Part shown: one piece after another, positions 1-5,690 of the stretch
How positions within the stretch are numbered: position 1 is the stretch's first letter
How the letters are laid out: each line of letters begins with the position of its first letter
Source of the DNA: Akkermansia muciniphila
GTDB lineage: Bacteria; Verrucomicrobiota; Verrucomicrobiia; Verrucomicrobiales; Akkermansiaceae
Assembly: GCA_943324575.2 (NCBI GenBank)
Contig: CALPMD020000079.1
Coordinates: 1-6,341 of the forward strand
DNA: 6,341 nucleotides
Direction: 5' to 3'
The notes under the pieces: generated by a model
What the model was told of the DNA's origin: nothing
The model's database searches: none
The model's input: only the letters and a program-made list of their open reading frames with translations
Translations under genes and position numbers: made by a program

Positions 1-1261
1 CCGCCTCAAAGGCGGCGATCCGATGATCTTCGGCCGCGGTGGCGAAGAGGCCGCCGAACTCGCCGCAGCGGGCGTGAATTTCGAAATTGTCCCAGGCATC
101 AGCTCGGCCATCGCCGGTCCCGCCTACGCTGGCATCCCCGTCACCCACCGCGATCACAACACACAGCTGACGATTTTCACCGGCCACGAGGATCCGACCA
201 AGGGCTTCAGCTCGGTCGATTACGCCCAACTCGCGCAAGCGCCCGGCACCAAGGTTTTCCTGATGGGTGTAGCCCGCCTGCGCGAAATCACCGGCGAGTT
301 CATCAAGCACGGTGCCGCCGCAGACACGCCGATTGCACTCACCCGCTGGGCAACGACCGGTTCGCAGAAAACCATCGTCGGCACCCTTGAGACCATCGCT
401 GACATAGCCGAGCGCGAAAACTTCAGCTCCCCTGCCGTCGCCGTGATTGGTGGCGTGGTCAACGAGCGGAAGAAGATCAACTGGTTCGAAAAGCGCCCGC
501 TGTTTGGCAAGCGCATCGTCGTCACCCGCACCCGCGAGCAGGCAGGCGAACTCAGCAAGGCCCTTCGCGATCTCGGCGCCGATGTCATCGAGCTGCCAAC
601 CATCCGTATTGAGGGTCCGCCGGACCGCGTCGAATTCGCCGAACTGGTCACCCATGTCCACGAGTACAACTGGCTTGTCTTCACCAGCCCGAACGGCGTC
701 GAGCGTTTCTTCGATGCGTTTTATGCCACGTTCGGCGATGCCCGCAGCCTCGGCAACCCGAAGATCGCCGCCATCGGCGAGGGCACCGCGCAGAAAATCC
801 GCGAGTACCATTTCTCCGTTGACCTCATTCCCGAGCGCTTCGTCGCCGAAGGCTTGGTCGACGCGTTCAAGAAGGAAGACATCGAAAATCTAACCATGCT
901 GTGGGTCAAGGCCGCGGAGACCCGCGACGTCGTCGGCGAGGGACTCACCAAACAAGGTGCCATCGTCGATGAGTGCATCGCCTACCGCACCGTCGCTGAA
1001 ACCGAGGATCCCACGGGTGCCCGCGCCCGCCTGATCGAAGAAGGCGCCGATTTGATCACCTTCACCTCCAGCTCTACGGTCGATCACTTTTTCGCCCTCG
1101 GCCTCGACTGGCCCGAAGACTGCGGTGCCGCCAGCATCGGCCCGGTCACCAGCGATACGCTGCGCAAGCATGGCATGAAGCCCACGTTCGAAGCCTCGAA
1201 ACACGACATCCCCGGCCTCACCGCCGCCATCGTCAAACACTTCCAACCGAAGCGCAAATAG
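1..1261 (+). CDS. hemD: CobA-HemD fusion: uroporphyrinogen-III C-methyltransferase / uroporphyrinogen-III synthase (5' end missing)
   Basis: A two-domain tetrapyrrole enzyme whose start lies left of the window; the frame is open from base 2. Numbering from that codon, residues 1-160 are the end of an SAM-dependent uroporphyrinogen-III methyltransferase (CobA/SUMT). Visible marks are RLKGGDP at 1-7 followed by FGRGGEE at 10-16, VPGISS at 30-35, and the IPVTHR stretch near 45. It makes precorrin-2, towards siroheme or cobalamin. A short linker ending in NWFEKRPLFGKR leads into HemD (about 165-419), which closes hydroxymethylbilane with inversion of ring D. HemD marks are VVTRTREQA, the LVFTSPNGVERFF segment near 225-237, IGEGTA near 258 and TFTSSSTV near 345. 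The joining sequence is typical of known CobA-HemD fusions. Cytosolic. hemC is often upstream of such fusions, but that region is not visible. The TAG stop is at 1259-1261. Confident in both domains. Confidence 0.95.
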   Translation, partial: RLKGGDPMIFGRGGEEAAELAAAGVNFEIVPGISSAIAGPAYAGIPVTHRDHNTQLTIFTGHEDPTKGFSSVDYAQLAQAPGTKVFLMGVARLREITGEFIKHGAAADTPIALTRWATTGSQKTIVGTLETIADIAERENFSSPAVAVIGGVVNERKKINWFEKRPLFGKRIVVTRTREQAGELSKALRDLGADVIELPTIRIEGPPDRVEFAELVTHVHEYNWLVFTSPNGVERFFDAFYATFGDARSLGNPKIAAIGEGTAQKIREYHFSVDLIPERFVAEGLVDAFKKEDIENLTMLWVKAAETRDVVGEGLTKQGAIVDECIAYRTVAETEDPTGARARLIEEGADLITFTSSSTVDHFFALGLDWPEDCGAASIGPVTSDTLRKHGMKPTFEASKHDIPGLTAAIVKHFQPKRK

Positions 1262-1274
1262 CGCGCCCCGCCCA

Positions 1275-1970
1275 TCACGGGACGCCCACGGGCTGGATCT
1301 CGATGATCCGACAAATCCCATCGCGGACGGTGAAGCGGACATTGCACCCGCACAGGCTCGTACCAAAGATCCGCGCCGGATCTGCCAACTGCGTCGCCGG
1401 CCGCGGATCAAGCGAGAGCGCCTCCTGGACCACCGCCCGCGCCCGGGTGGACAGCGCCCCGAATGCCTCGGCAGCAGCGGGTTCCACCTCCACCGGCAGC
1501 CGAACCAAGGCCTCTGCGGCAAATCCTCCTGCGGCTTCGGGTAAAGCCTCGGCGTATGGCAGGTAGGGCTTTACGTCGAAAATGGGGGTGCCGTCGAGTA
1601 GATCAAGGCCAGCAAGTTTCAAGATGGGTCCTTCCACCGCAGTCCTATCGACCCCCTCCAGCCTGACCAGTGACAGCCCGAGACCGTTGGGACGAAAGGT
1701 CGAGCGGCTCGCAAACACGCCGATGCGTTGATTTCCACCCAGCCGTGGCGGCCGCACCGTGGGCTTCCAGCCCTGCTCGACCGTCTCGTGGAAACCAAAG
1801 ATCAACCAAAGGTGTGAAAACCCCTCAATTCCGCGGATCGCCTCCTCGCTGCGATAGGCCGGATGAAAAACCAGCGACCCCCAAGCGCTGGGGCAAAGCC
1901 CTGGCTGCCGCGGAATGCCAAACTTTCCGCCAAAACAAGAGCGAACCGTGGCGATGGGATCGAGAGTCAT
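1275..1970 (-). CDS. trmO: TrmO: tRNA (N6-threonylcarbamoyladenosine(37)-N6)-methyltransferase, TsaA/YaeB family
   Basis: A 231-residue SAM-dependent methyltransferase that adds a methyl group to t6A at position 37 of certain tRNAs. The TsaA beta-barrel domain fills about residues 4-140. Visible family motifs are KFGIPRQPGL (16-25), IEGFSHLWLIFGFH (48-61), RPPRLGGN (73-80), GVFASRSTFRPN (84-95), and DLLDGTPIFDVKPYLPY (123-139). The C-terminal part has the expected DPRP (188-191) and ends with a beta-rich RFTVRDG segment. One small departure is FRPN followed by GLGLS, where many members have PIG(L/M)S. The ATG at 1968-1970 is chosen because homology begins right there (IATVRSCF); an in-frame TTG 29 codons upstream adds only unrelated Cys/Arg-rich sequence. 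GGTGG lies 8 bases before the ATG, a weak ribosome site. It converges on hemD with a 13-base gap and diverges from the polyprenyl synthase. Confidence 0.95.
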   Translation of the reverse strand: MTLDPIATVRSCFGGKFGIPRQPGLCPSAWGSLVFHPAYRSEEAIRGIEGFSHLWLIFGFHETVEQGWKPTVRPPRLGGNQRIGVFASRSTFRPNGLGLSLVRLEGVDRTAVEGPILKLAGLDLLDGTPIFDVKPYLPYAEALPEAAGGFAAEALVRLPVEVEPAAAEAFGALSTRARAVVQEALSLDPRPATQLADPARIFGTSLCGCNVRFTVRDGICRIIEIQPVGVP

Positions 1971-2113
1971 GCGCCATTCCACCCGGATACAGCCGCAAAA
2001 ACAAGTCTCGCATCGTCTCTGATTCCACAGCGTGTGGCGCTTTTCTTCGAAATTCAATCACATCCGAGTTGCCTGAGGCCCGAAGCTGTGGATGTTCATG
2101 CAGCGCGACGACC
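1971..2113. promoter_or_regulatory. Divergent intergenic region between trmO and the polyprenyl synthase
   Basis: This 143-base gap must hold the promoters of both diverging genes unless they lie inside coding sequence. On the plus strand a weak candidate is TTGCCT (2069-2074), 16 bases, then GATGTT (2091-2096), which would give a very short leader before the ATG at 2114. No convincing minus-strand promoter was found by eye. An inverted repeat (2025-2037) sits in the middle and is listed separately. No ORF in the gap looks real. Confidence 0.4.
2025..2037. repeat. Inverted repeat CCACA-GCG-TGTGG in the divergent region
   Basis: Perfect 5-base arms around a 3-base centre, placed between trmO and the polyprenyl synthase. 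A further TGTGG half-site lies at 2087-2091. It could be an operator or a small hairpin, but a repeat this short can easily occur by chance. Confidence 0.4.
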
Positions 2114-3121
2114 ATGGCAACCATGACCCAACCGACTTCCTACAACAACCTTTTCCCCATCGAACTCGTCCGCCCCGAGCTCGAGCGGGTCGAGGTCGCC
2201 ATCCGCGAACAAGTCCGCGGCTTCGATCCTGCCGTCGAGCCCTACGTGGCGTACATCTGCAACACCTCGGGCAAACGCATCCGCCCGGCCCTCGCGATCC
2301 TCGTCGGTGGCGCCGCAGGTGGCGTGACCGATGACCATTTGAAAATCGGCGTCATCTTGGAACTCATCCACATGGCCACCCTCGTCCACGACGACATCAT
2401 GGACGGCGCCAACACCCGCCGGATGGTGCCCACCGCCAATGCCAAATGGGGCAACGCACTTTCCGTCCTGCTGGGCGATGCGCTGTTTTCGCACGCGCTC
2501 ACCCTGGCCACCGATTTCAACAGCATCGACATCTGCCGCAAAGTCGGCAACGCCTCGCGCGAAGTCTGCCAAGGCGAAATCATCCAGACTCAGCGCCGCT
2601 TCGACCTCACCTTCACCAAGGCCGAGTACTTCCGCGTCATCGAGATGAAAACCGGCGCACTGTTTGCCGCAGCCACCGGTCTGGCCGCCAATCTTTCGGG
2701 GTTAGATGCCGCCACTGAGACCCGCCTCTACAACTACGGCATGAAGCTCGGCACGGCCTATCAGATTTACGACGACTGCCTTGACCTCGTCGGTTCGGAA
2801 GAAGTGGTCGGCAAGACTCTGCGCACCGACCTCATCAAGGGCAAGCTGACCCTACCGATTCTCAACCTGCTGGAAACTGCCTCCGAGGCCCAGCGCATCA
2901 AACTCAACAAGCGCATCCTCGACCAAGAACCGCTTGATCTACCCATCCTACTAGGCATCGCCGAGTACGAAGGTGCCATCGAAAGCGCCATCGACACCGC
3001 GCTGGCTCTCCTCGGCGAATGCCGCGCGGACATCGCCACGCTCGGTCAATCCGTCCACTCCGACGCCCTCGCCCAGATCACTTGGTTCCTCGCCGGTCTG
3101 CTGGAAAAGTGCCGAAAATAA
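2114..3121 (+). CDS. Long-chain trans-polyprenyl diphosphate synthase (octaprenyl/heptaprenyl type, IspB-like)
   Basis: A 335-residue prenyltransferase that extends allylic diphosphates with isopentenyl diphosphate; the product most likely serves as the quinone (probably menaquinone) side chain. The substrate-binding motif GKRIRP is at 53-58, the first aspartate-rich motif DDIMD at 93-97 followed by RR at 102-103, QGE at 153-155, KT at 179-180, the second aspartate-rich motif DDCLD at 220-224 and GKTLRTDLIKGK at 233-244. All catalytic aspartates are present. Small residues (Ala-Thr) lie 4-5 positions before the first DDxxD, where short-chain enzymes have bulky ones, so a long chain is inferred; the exact length cannot be told. 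The ATG at 2114 is chosen; an ATG three codons on (2123) is equally possible, since neither has a Shine-Dalgarno sequence. The frame stays open to 1670, but that stretch is antisense to trmO and has no prenyltransferase character. The stop is TAA at 3119-3121. Confidence 0.93.
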   Translation: MATMTQPTSYNNLFPIELVRPELERVEVAIREQVRGFDPAVEPYVAYICNTSGKRIRPALAILVGGAAGGVTDDHLKIGVILELIHMATLVHDDIMDGANTRRMVPTANAKWGNALSVLLGDALFSHALTLATDFNSIDICRKVGNASREVCQGEIIQTQRRFDLTFTKAEYFRVIEMKTGALFAAATGLAANLSGLDAATETRLYNYGMKLGTAYQIYDDCLDLVGSEEVVGKTLRTDLIKGKLTLPILNLLETASEAQRIKLNKRILDQEPLDLPILLGIAEYEGAIESAIDTALALLGECRADIATLGQSVHSDALAQITWFLAGLLEKCRK

Positions 3122-3218
3122 AGGGCTAAACCCCGCCTCGGGTGCGCGCCGCACGATTGAAAAAATTCACGGCTAGCGGTGCCGATTTGGCTCGACATGG
3201 GGCAGTGCCATCACTGAC

Positions 3219-3244
3219 AATAGCGAGAGCAATTCATTGCTATT
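3219..3244. repeat. Overlapping inverted repeats (AATAGC/GCTATT and AGCAAT/ATTGCT)
   Basis: AATAGC at 3219-3224 pairs with GCTATT at 3239-3244, and inside it AGCAAT (3228-3233) pairs with ATTGCT (3236-3241) around a 2-base centre. The right arms overlap, so only one stem can form at a time. It could be a protein-binding palindrome or a small RNA stem; the arms are short. Confidence 0.4.
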
Positions 3245-3304
3245 CCCCGCACTTCATCCTCCCCCCTCGGATGTCCCCCACTCCCCATATTCGTCCACGT
3301 ATGC

Positions 3305-3342
3305 TCAGATCTTTTTCATCTGATCATCGACGCTTTTCGTCG
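3305..3342 (+). repeat. Tandem short hairpins
   Basis: Two stem-loops lie 4 bases apart. TCAGAT (3305-3310) pairs with ATCTGA (3318-3323) around CTTTTTC. CGACG (3328-3332) pairs with CGTCG (3338-3342) around CTTTT. Both loops are pyrimidine-rich and similar. No T run follows, so they are not standard terminators on the plus strand. The pairing is plain in the sequence; any function is unknown. Confidence 0.45.
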
Positions 3343-3385
3343 GAGAATAACACCCGATGCCAAGGGATCTCCCCGCCTTCATGAA

Positions 3386-3408
3386 GCGGTCAAGCCGCGC
3401 ACTTTTTT
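3386..3408 (+). terminator. Possible weak intrinsic terminator
   Basis: GCGG (3386-3389) and CCGC (3395-3398) form a 4-pair stem around TCAAG, followed after four bases by six Ts (3403-3408). The stem is short and the gap to the T run is longer than usual. It lies 265 bases past the polyprenyl synthase stop. It could end that transcript or attenuate the next gene, or be chance. Confidence 0.25.
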
Positions 3409-3461
3409 CAAACTCTCCCCCAATTAAACCACTAAATACAAACCAAACATCCCCCCACTAT
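3400..3461 (+). promoter_or_regulatory. G-free 5' leader of the 130-residue gene
   Basis: From base 3400 until the G of the ATG at 3460-3462 the plus strand holds no G at all, 62 bases in a GC-rich setting. Such a leader cannot contain a Shine-Dalgarno sequence and would be almost unstructured. A TAAATA at 3433-3438 resembles a -10 box, but the nearest -35-like TTCAAA (3407-3412) is 20 bases away, so no promoter is firmly called. Confidence 0.45.
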
Positions 3462-3852
3462 GGCCACCATCAAACTCCCCCTAGGCAAGCTTTCCCCCGA
3501 GAAAAAAATCGAACTGGCCACCACCATTCATTCCGCAATGAGTGGCAACTCGCACTACCCCGAGCCCAGCCCGCCGCTCGACTCGCTGATCTCGACGGTG
3601 GAAGAGCTCAACCAAGCCATCACCCACACGACCCAAGTCCGGCAGCAGTCAATTTTCGACGAACCTGCCTTGCTCAGCCCAGAGGAGGTCATCGCCAAGT
3701 CGGTAAGAATCCACAAACAATCCAAGATCGCCACTGCCTGTCAGGAAGACTTTGAAGACAAGCTCGACGCCATCCTCGCCCAACTGGCTTCCTATGTCGA
3801 AAAAGCCTCGGGTGGGGATAACAGCAAGATCCTCTCGGCTGGCATGTGCTAA
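3460..3852 (+). CDS. Uncharacterised 130-residue helical protein, possibly a stand-alone N-terminal domain of a larger family
   Basis: No function can be assigned. The protein opens with MATIKLPLGKLSPEKKIELA, has a Pro-rich break (PEPSPPLDS, 34-42), and is otherwise charged and apparently alpha-helical, with no signal peptide, membrane segment or metal motif. It ends in YVEKASGGDNSKILSAGMC. From memory, this opening and the GGD...ILSAGM ending resemble a family of unknown proteins frequent in Verrucomicrobia, in which the sequence usually runs on, often into fibronectin type III-like sequence. If so, this copy is only the N-terminal domain. No continuation is visible in other frames after the TAA at 3850-3852, because a terminator hairpin follows within 20 bases. 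The ATG at 3460 is the natural start, preceded by a G-free leader. It stands alone, convergent with the FKBP gene. That it is coding is likely: a sensible composition fills the frame. Confidence 0.75.
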   Translation: MATIKLPLGKLSPEKKIELATTIHSAMSGNSHYPEPSPPLDSLISTVEELNQAITHTTQVRQQSIFDEPALLSPEEVIAKSVRIHKQSKIATACQEDFEDKLDAILAQLASYVEKASGGDNSKILSAGMC

Positions 3853-3865
3853 CCCAGACTTTATC

Positions 3866-3896
3866 AAAAAAGGCTGCCGGGATACCCGGCAGCCTT
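3866..3896 (-). terminator. Strong hairpin terminator for the minus-strand FKBP gene, shared with the convergent gene
   Basis: AAGGCTGCCGGG (3870-3881) and CCCGGCAGCCTT (3885-3896) form a perfect 12-pair stem with an ATA loop, 10 pairs being in the GC-rich core. Read on the minus strand, the core is followed by six Ts (3871-3866), a classic intrinsic terminator 23 bases beyond the FKBP stop. Read on the plus strand it begins 17 bases after the TAA of the 130-residue gene, but only TT and then AAAA follow, so it should terminate poorly that way, though it may still protect the 3' end. Confidence 0.9.
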
Positions 3897-3919
3897 AAAA
3901 CACACACTAATAAAAAAAC

Positions 3920-4801
3920 TTATTCACCTTGCCCTGGGGCAGGTTGGCCACCGCCTTGTGGCATTGGGAATGGCATGCCGCCTTCAGGAGCTGCAGGAGC
4001 GTCTTGAATCTTCACCAACTCGAGTTCGAAAACCAGCACGGTGTTAGGTGCGATATCCGCACTGCGGCGCTCTTCGCCGTAAGCAAGCTCGCTTGGCACG
4101 AAGAGCTTCCATTTTGCGCCGACAGGCATCGTGGTCAGAGCTTCCTTGAAGCCTGGAACGACTTGAAGCGTCATCGGCACGGGCTCACCCTCGGGTGATG
4201 CGTCGAATTGCTTACCATCAATGAGCGTGCCTTTGTAGTGAACAAGGAACTGCTTATTGTCTTGGGCCCCTTCCTTGGGAGCGACATATTTTTCTTCGCC
4301 GCCTTTAACGAGCACTTCGTACTGAAGACCGCTCTTGGTGGTGGTTACGCCTGGACGCTTTGCGTTTTCAGCGAGGAATTTTTTACCCGCTTCGAGGTTG
4401 GTGGCTGCGGTTGCCTTTTCACGCTCTTGGAGAGCGGCACCGAGTGCTTCCATTGCGGCTTGAAGCTTGGCTTCCTCGAGTTCTGGCTTTGAACCCTTGA
4501 TGGCAGCCATGAAACCCTTGAGGAAGGTTTCCGGATTAAGGTCGGCTGCAGTGACTCCAAATTTGCCGAATTGCTGAGCGAATCCGCCACCCGTCCGGAA
4601 GCCCAGAGCGTAGGAGGAGTCGGACTTGACCACTTCAGGATCAAGCTTCGGTTTGGCAGGTGCCTCAGTGGCGGGCGCTGCGGCTTCTTGCTTGGCGGCA
4701 TCTTGCTTGGCAGCGGACTTTGCGGCTTGCTTAGGGGCGGCGGTGGCAGTGGCGATAAGGCCGAGGGCCAGTGCACCAGGAATTAATTTGCGGATCATCA
4801 T
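3920..4801 (-). CDS. Exported FKBP-type peptidyl-prolyl cis-trans isomerase (Mip/FkpA-like)
   Basis: A 293-residue folding helper that interconverts proline peptide bonds in the periplasm. A signal peptide fills residues 1-21 (MMIRK, hydrophobic core, ATA cleavage site). An Ala/Lys/Gln-rich linker (22-53) repeats AAKQ-type units. The FKBP N-terminal dimerisation domain spans about 57-150, with SYALGFRTGGG and a long helix ending in FLAENAKRPGV. The catalytic FKBP domain covers about 155-265: GLQYEVL, HYKGTL (188-193, active-site Y189), FD at 199-200, QVVPGFKEAL (213-222), AYG (240-242), and LVFELELVKI. Binding-pocket residues seem intact, with Phe218 in place of the Trp of human FKBP12, as is common in bacteria. 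The tail (266-293) is Pro/Gly/Gln-rich and likely disordered. ATG codons stand at 4799-4801 and 4796-4798; neither has a Shine-Dalgarno sequence. It lies 73 bases after the 138-residue gene and ends at a strong terminator. Confidence 0.95.
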   Translation of the reverse strand: MMIRKLIPGALALGLIATATAAPKQAAKSAAKQDAAKQEAAAPATEAPAKPKLDPEVVKSDSSYALGFRTGGGFAQQFGKFGVTAADLNPETFLKGFMAAIKGSKPELEEAKLQAAMEALGAALQEREKATAATNLEAGKKFLAENAKRPGVTTTKSGLQYEVLVKGGEEKYVAPKEGAQDNKQFLVHYKGTLIDGKQFDASPEGEPVPMTLQVVPGFKEALTTMPVGAKWKLFVPSELAYGEERRSADIAPNTVLVFELELVKIQDAPAAPEGGMPFPMPQGGGQPAPGQGE

Positions 4802-4825
4802 TTAGGTAGGGGTGGAAAGACGGGC

Positions 4826-4854
4826 AAGTTAGACCCAGAATGCCTTGCTGTCCA
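4826..4854 (-). promoter_or_regulatory. Candidate sigma-70-type promoter for the FKBP gene
   Basis: On the minus strand TGGACA (4854-4849) matches five of six bases of the -35 consensus. A 17-base spacer leads to TAACTT (4831-4826), a poor -10; an overlapping TCTAAC (4833-4828) fits the -10 better but at 15-base spacing. Transcription would start some 15-20 bases before the ATG. It suggests that the FKBP gene can be expressed apart from the obg cluster. CCAGAAT occurs twice here on the plus strand (4835-4841, 4852-4858), which may be chance. Confidence 0.35.
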
Positions 4855-4874
4855 GAATTGGTTTTGGGCCGTAT

Positions 4875-5291
4875 TTAGCTCTGGTTCAATGGCAAGTGGG
4901 CGACCACTTCAGCAACTCCGTCGCACAGGCGATCCAGCAGCTCACGAGTTTCCTTGCTGACGCGGTCGAGCCACAGTTTGACACTCTCGTCATCGGCCAT
5001 GGCAGGCACCGTCGCCTTGGTGACGCGGTGAGTGGCGAGAAATTGATTGGCTTCGGCGGCCGTGGCTAAACTGAAAAGGCCGGCGTAGAACCAAGGCTTG
5101 GGGTCATCGAACGGGCCACGGAGCGCACACATGGCGCGAGCCGCCTGACAGGACGGCAAGAGACGCGCGGGGTCATTGGCGGCGAGATACTCTAACCACG
5201 CCTCGGCGTGATCGTTGAGGTGACTTTTGACCAACCAACTGCGGTTGACCCGTTTAACCCATTCGAACGTTGGTAAGGTTGAATGCTTCAT
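4875..5291 (-). CDS. Uncharacterised 138-residue protein, third gene of the obg cluster
   Basis: I do not recognise this protein. It is soluble and apparently mostly alpha-helical, with no signal peptide or membrane segment. Features that can be seen: a basic, Trp-containing start (FEWVKRVNRSWLVKSH, 9-24); an HAEAWLEYLAANDP stretch (28-41), which has a helix-repeat look; Cys at 48, 55 and 123; a DDPKPWFYAGLF segment (62-73); and a charged helical C-terminal half with SVKLWLDRV and ETRELLDRL. No catalytic motif is evident. The start ATG (5289-5291) is 6 bases past the stop of the gamma-glutamylcyclotransferase-like gene, so co-transcription with it and obg is very likely. Only a weak GAG lies before the start. 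Its position does not define a role: obg-linked genes are often unrelated. Coding status is supported by tight packing and a full-length open frame without a better alternative. Confidence 0.7.
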   Translation of the reverse strand: MKHSTLPTFEWVKRVNRSWLVKSHLNDHAEAWLEYLAANDPARLLPSCQAARAMCALRGPFDDPKPWFYAGLFSLATAAEANQFLATHRVTKATVPAMADDESVKLWLDRVSKETRELLDRLCDGVAEVVAHLPLNQS

Positions 5292-5297
5292 GGCCGC

Positions 5298-5690
5298 TCA
5301 GTCGGGAGAATTTAGCCAGTCGCCGCCTGAAATGCGTTGGCTTTCGTCGGTGAGCCCGACCCATTCCCAGACCCAAGCCGTCCGGGTTTGGCTATCTTGT
5401 TGGACGACCGTGGTTTCGACGCGGCGATATTCACTGCCCTCGATCTCACCCGCAGAGAACCCTTCAAAAACATCGAGGGCCGCCAATTGTTCAGGATCGA
5501 GCGCGTAGATTTCGCCGTAAATTTCATCGCCCGCGGGATCGAGCACGAGTCCGGGATACCAGTCGATGCGATAGATGCGACCGGTGATACTACCAAGCGA
5601 AACGAACTGGGCGCCAGCCATCCGGAAGTGATTGGATCCGCCACGGCGAAGCGTGCCATAAACGAAGACCAACTGGGGGGCTACTTCCAT
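5298..5690 (-). CDS. Gamma-glutamylcyclotransferase-like protein (AIG2/GGACT/YtfP family)
   Basis: A 130-residue protein of the gamma-glutamylcyclotransferase fold, whose members release 5-oxoproline from gamma-glutamyl amino acids or gamma-glutamylamines. The phosphate-loop-like motif VYGTLRRGGSNH is at 10-21, followed by GRIYRIDWYPGLVLDP (37-52), the GEIYAL strand (59-64), and ALDVFEGF (71-78). Glu76 in the LDxxEG motif is the expected catalytic acid. YRR at 88-90 completes the family pattern. The C-terminal part (EWVGL...GDWL) matches the usual final strand of the family. The substrate cannot be told from sequence; many bacterial members are uncharacterised. The start ATG (5688-5690) lies 12 bases after the obg stop and has no Shine-Dalgarno sequence; the next gene begins 6 bases after its stop, so this is the middle of a tight cluster. 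Cytosolic. Confidence 0.88.
   Translation of the reverse strand: MEVAPQLVFVYGTLRRGGSNHFRMAGAQFVSLGSITGRIYRIDWYPGLVLDPAGDEIYGEIYALDPEQLAALDVFEGFSAGEIEGSEYRRVETTVVQQDSQTRTAWVWEWVGLTDESQRISGGDWLNSPD

Larger units (their letters stand above)
3122..3459. other. 338-base non-coding stretch with small hairpins and a G-free leader
   Basis: No ORF here resembles a protein, and base composition shifts away from the neighbouring genes. Just after the polyprenyl synthase stop are CCCG-CCT-CGGG (3132-3142) and GTGCG-CGC-CGCAC (3142-3154), two mutually exclusive small stems with no T tract. Further on are CAGTG-CCAT-CACTG (3203-3216) and the elements listed separately at 3219-3244, 3305-3342, 3386-3408 and 3400-3461. 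The stretch holds the 3' end of the synthase transcript and the promoter and leader of the 130-residue gene. No RNA family was recognised. Confidence 0.6.

Noticed and set aside
890..1522. Long minus-strand frame across hemD and the trmO end
   Set aside because: It overlaps two well-supported genes in other frames, and its Arg/Gly/Ala-rich composition is that of a GC-rich shadow.
1971..2057. TTG start giving trmO 29 extra N-terminal residues
   Set aside because: The extra residues have no TsaA character; the ATG at 1970 directly precedes the conserved start of the domain.
1670..2113. Open frame extending the polyprenyl synthase upstream by 148 codons
   Set aside because: It is antisense to trmO, its residues have the Arg/Ser/Pro-rich look of a shadow frame, and prenyltransferase homology starts only after 2114.
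3142..3384. 80-codon plus-strand frame in the intergenic stretch
   Set aside because: Starts with GTG without a ribosome site, has no recognisable domain, and spans the hairpins; its composition does not look like protein.
3357..3755. 132-codon plus-strand frame overlapping the 130-residue gene
   Set aside because: Its His/Arg/Pro-rich translation is a frame-shifted shadow of the gene starting at 3460.
3850..3920. Frameshift that would restore a longer C-terminus to the 130-residue protein
   Set aside because: The other two frames after the stop run straight into the terminator hairpin and show nothing like a continuing domain.
4835..4858. Two copies of CCAGAAT, 17 bases apart, before the FKBP gene
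   Set aside because: Seven bases is too short to call a regulatory repeat without comparison to other genomes; it is noted only under the promoter.
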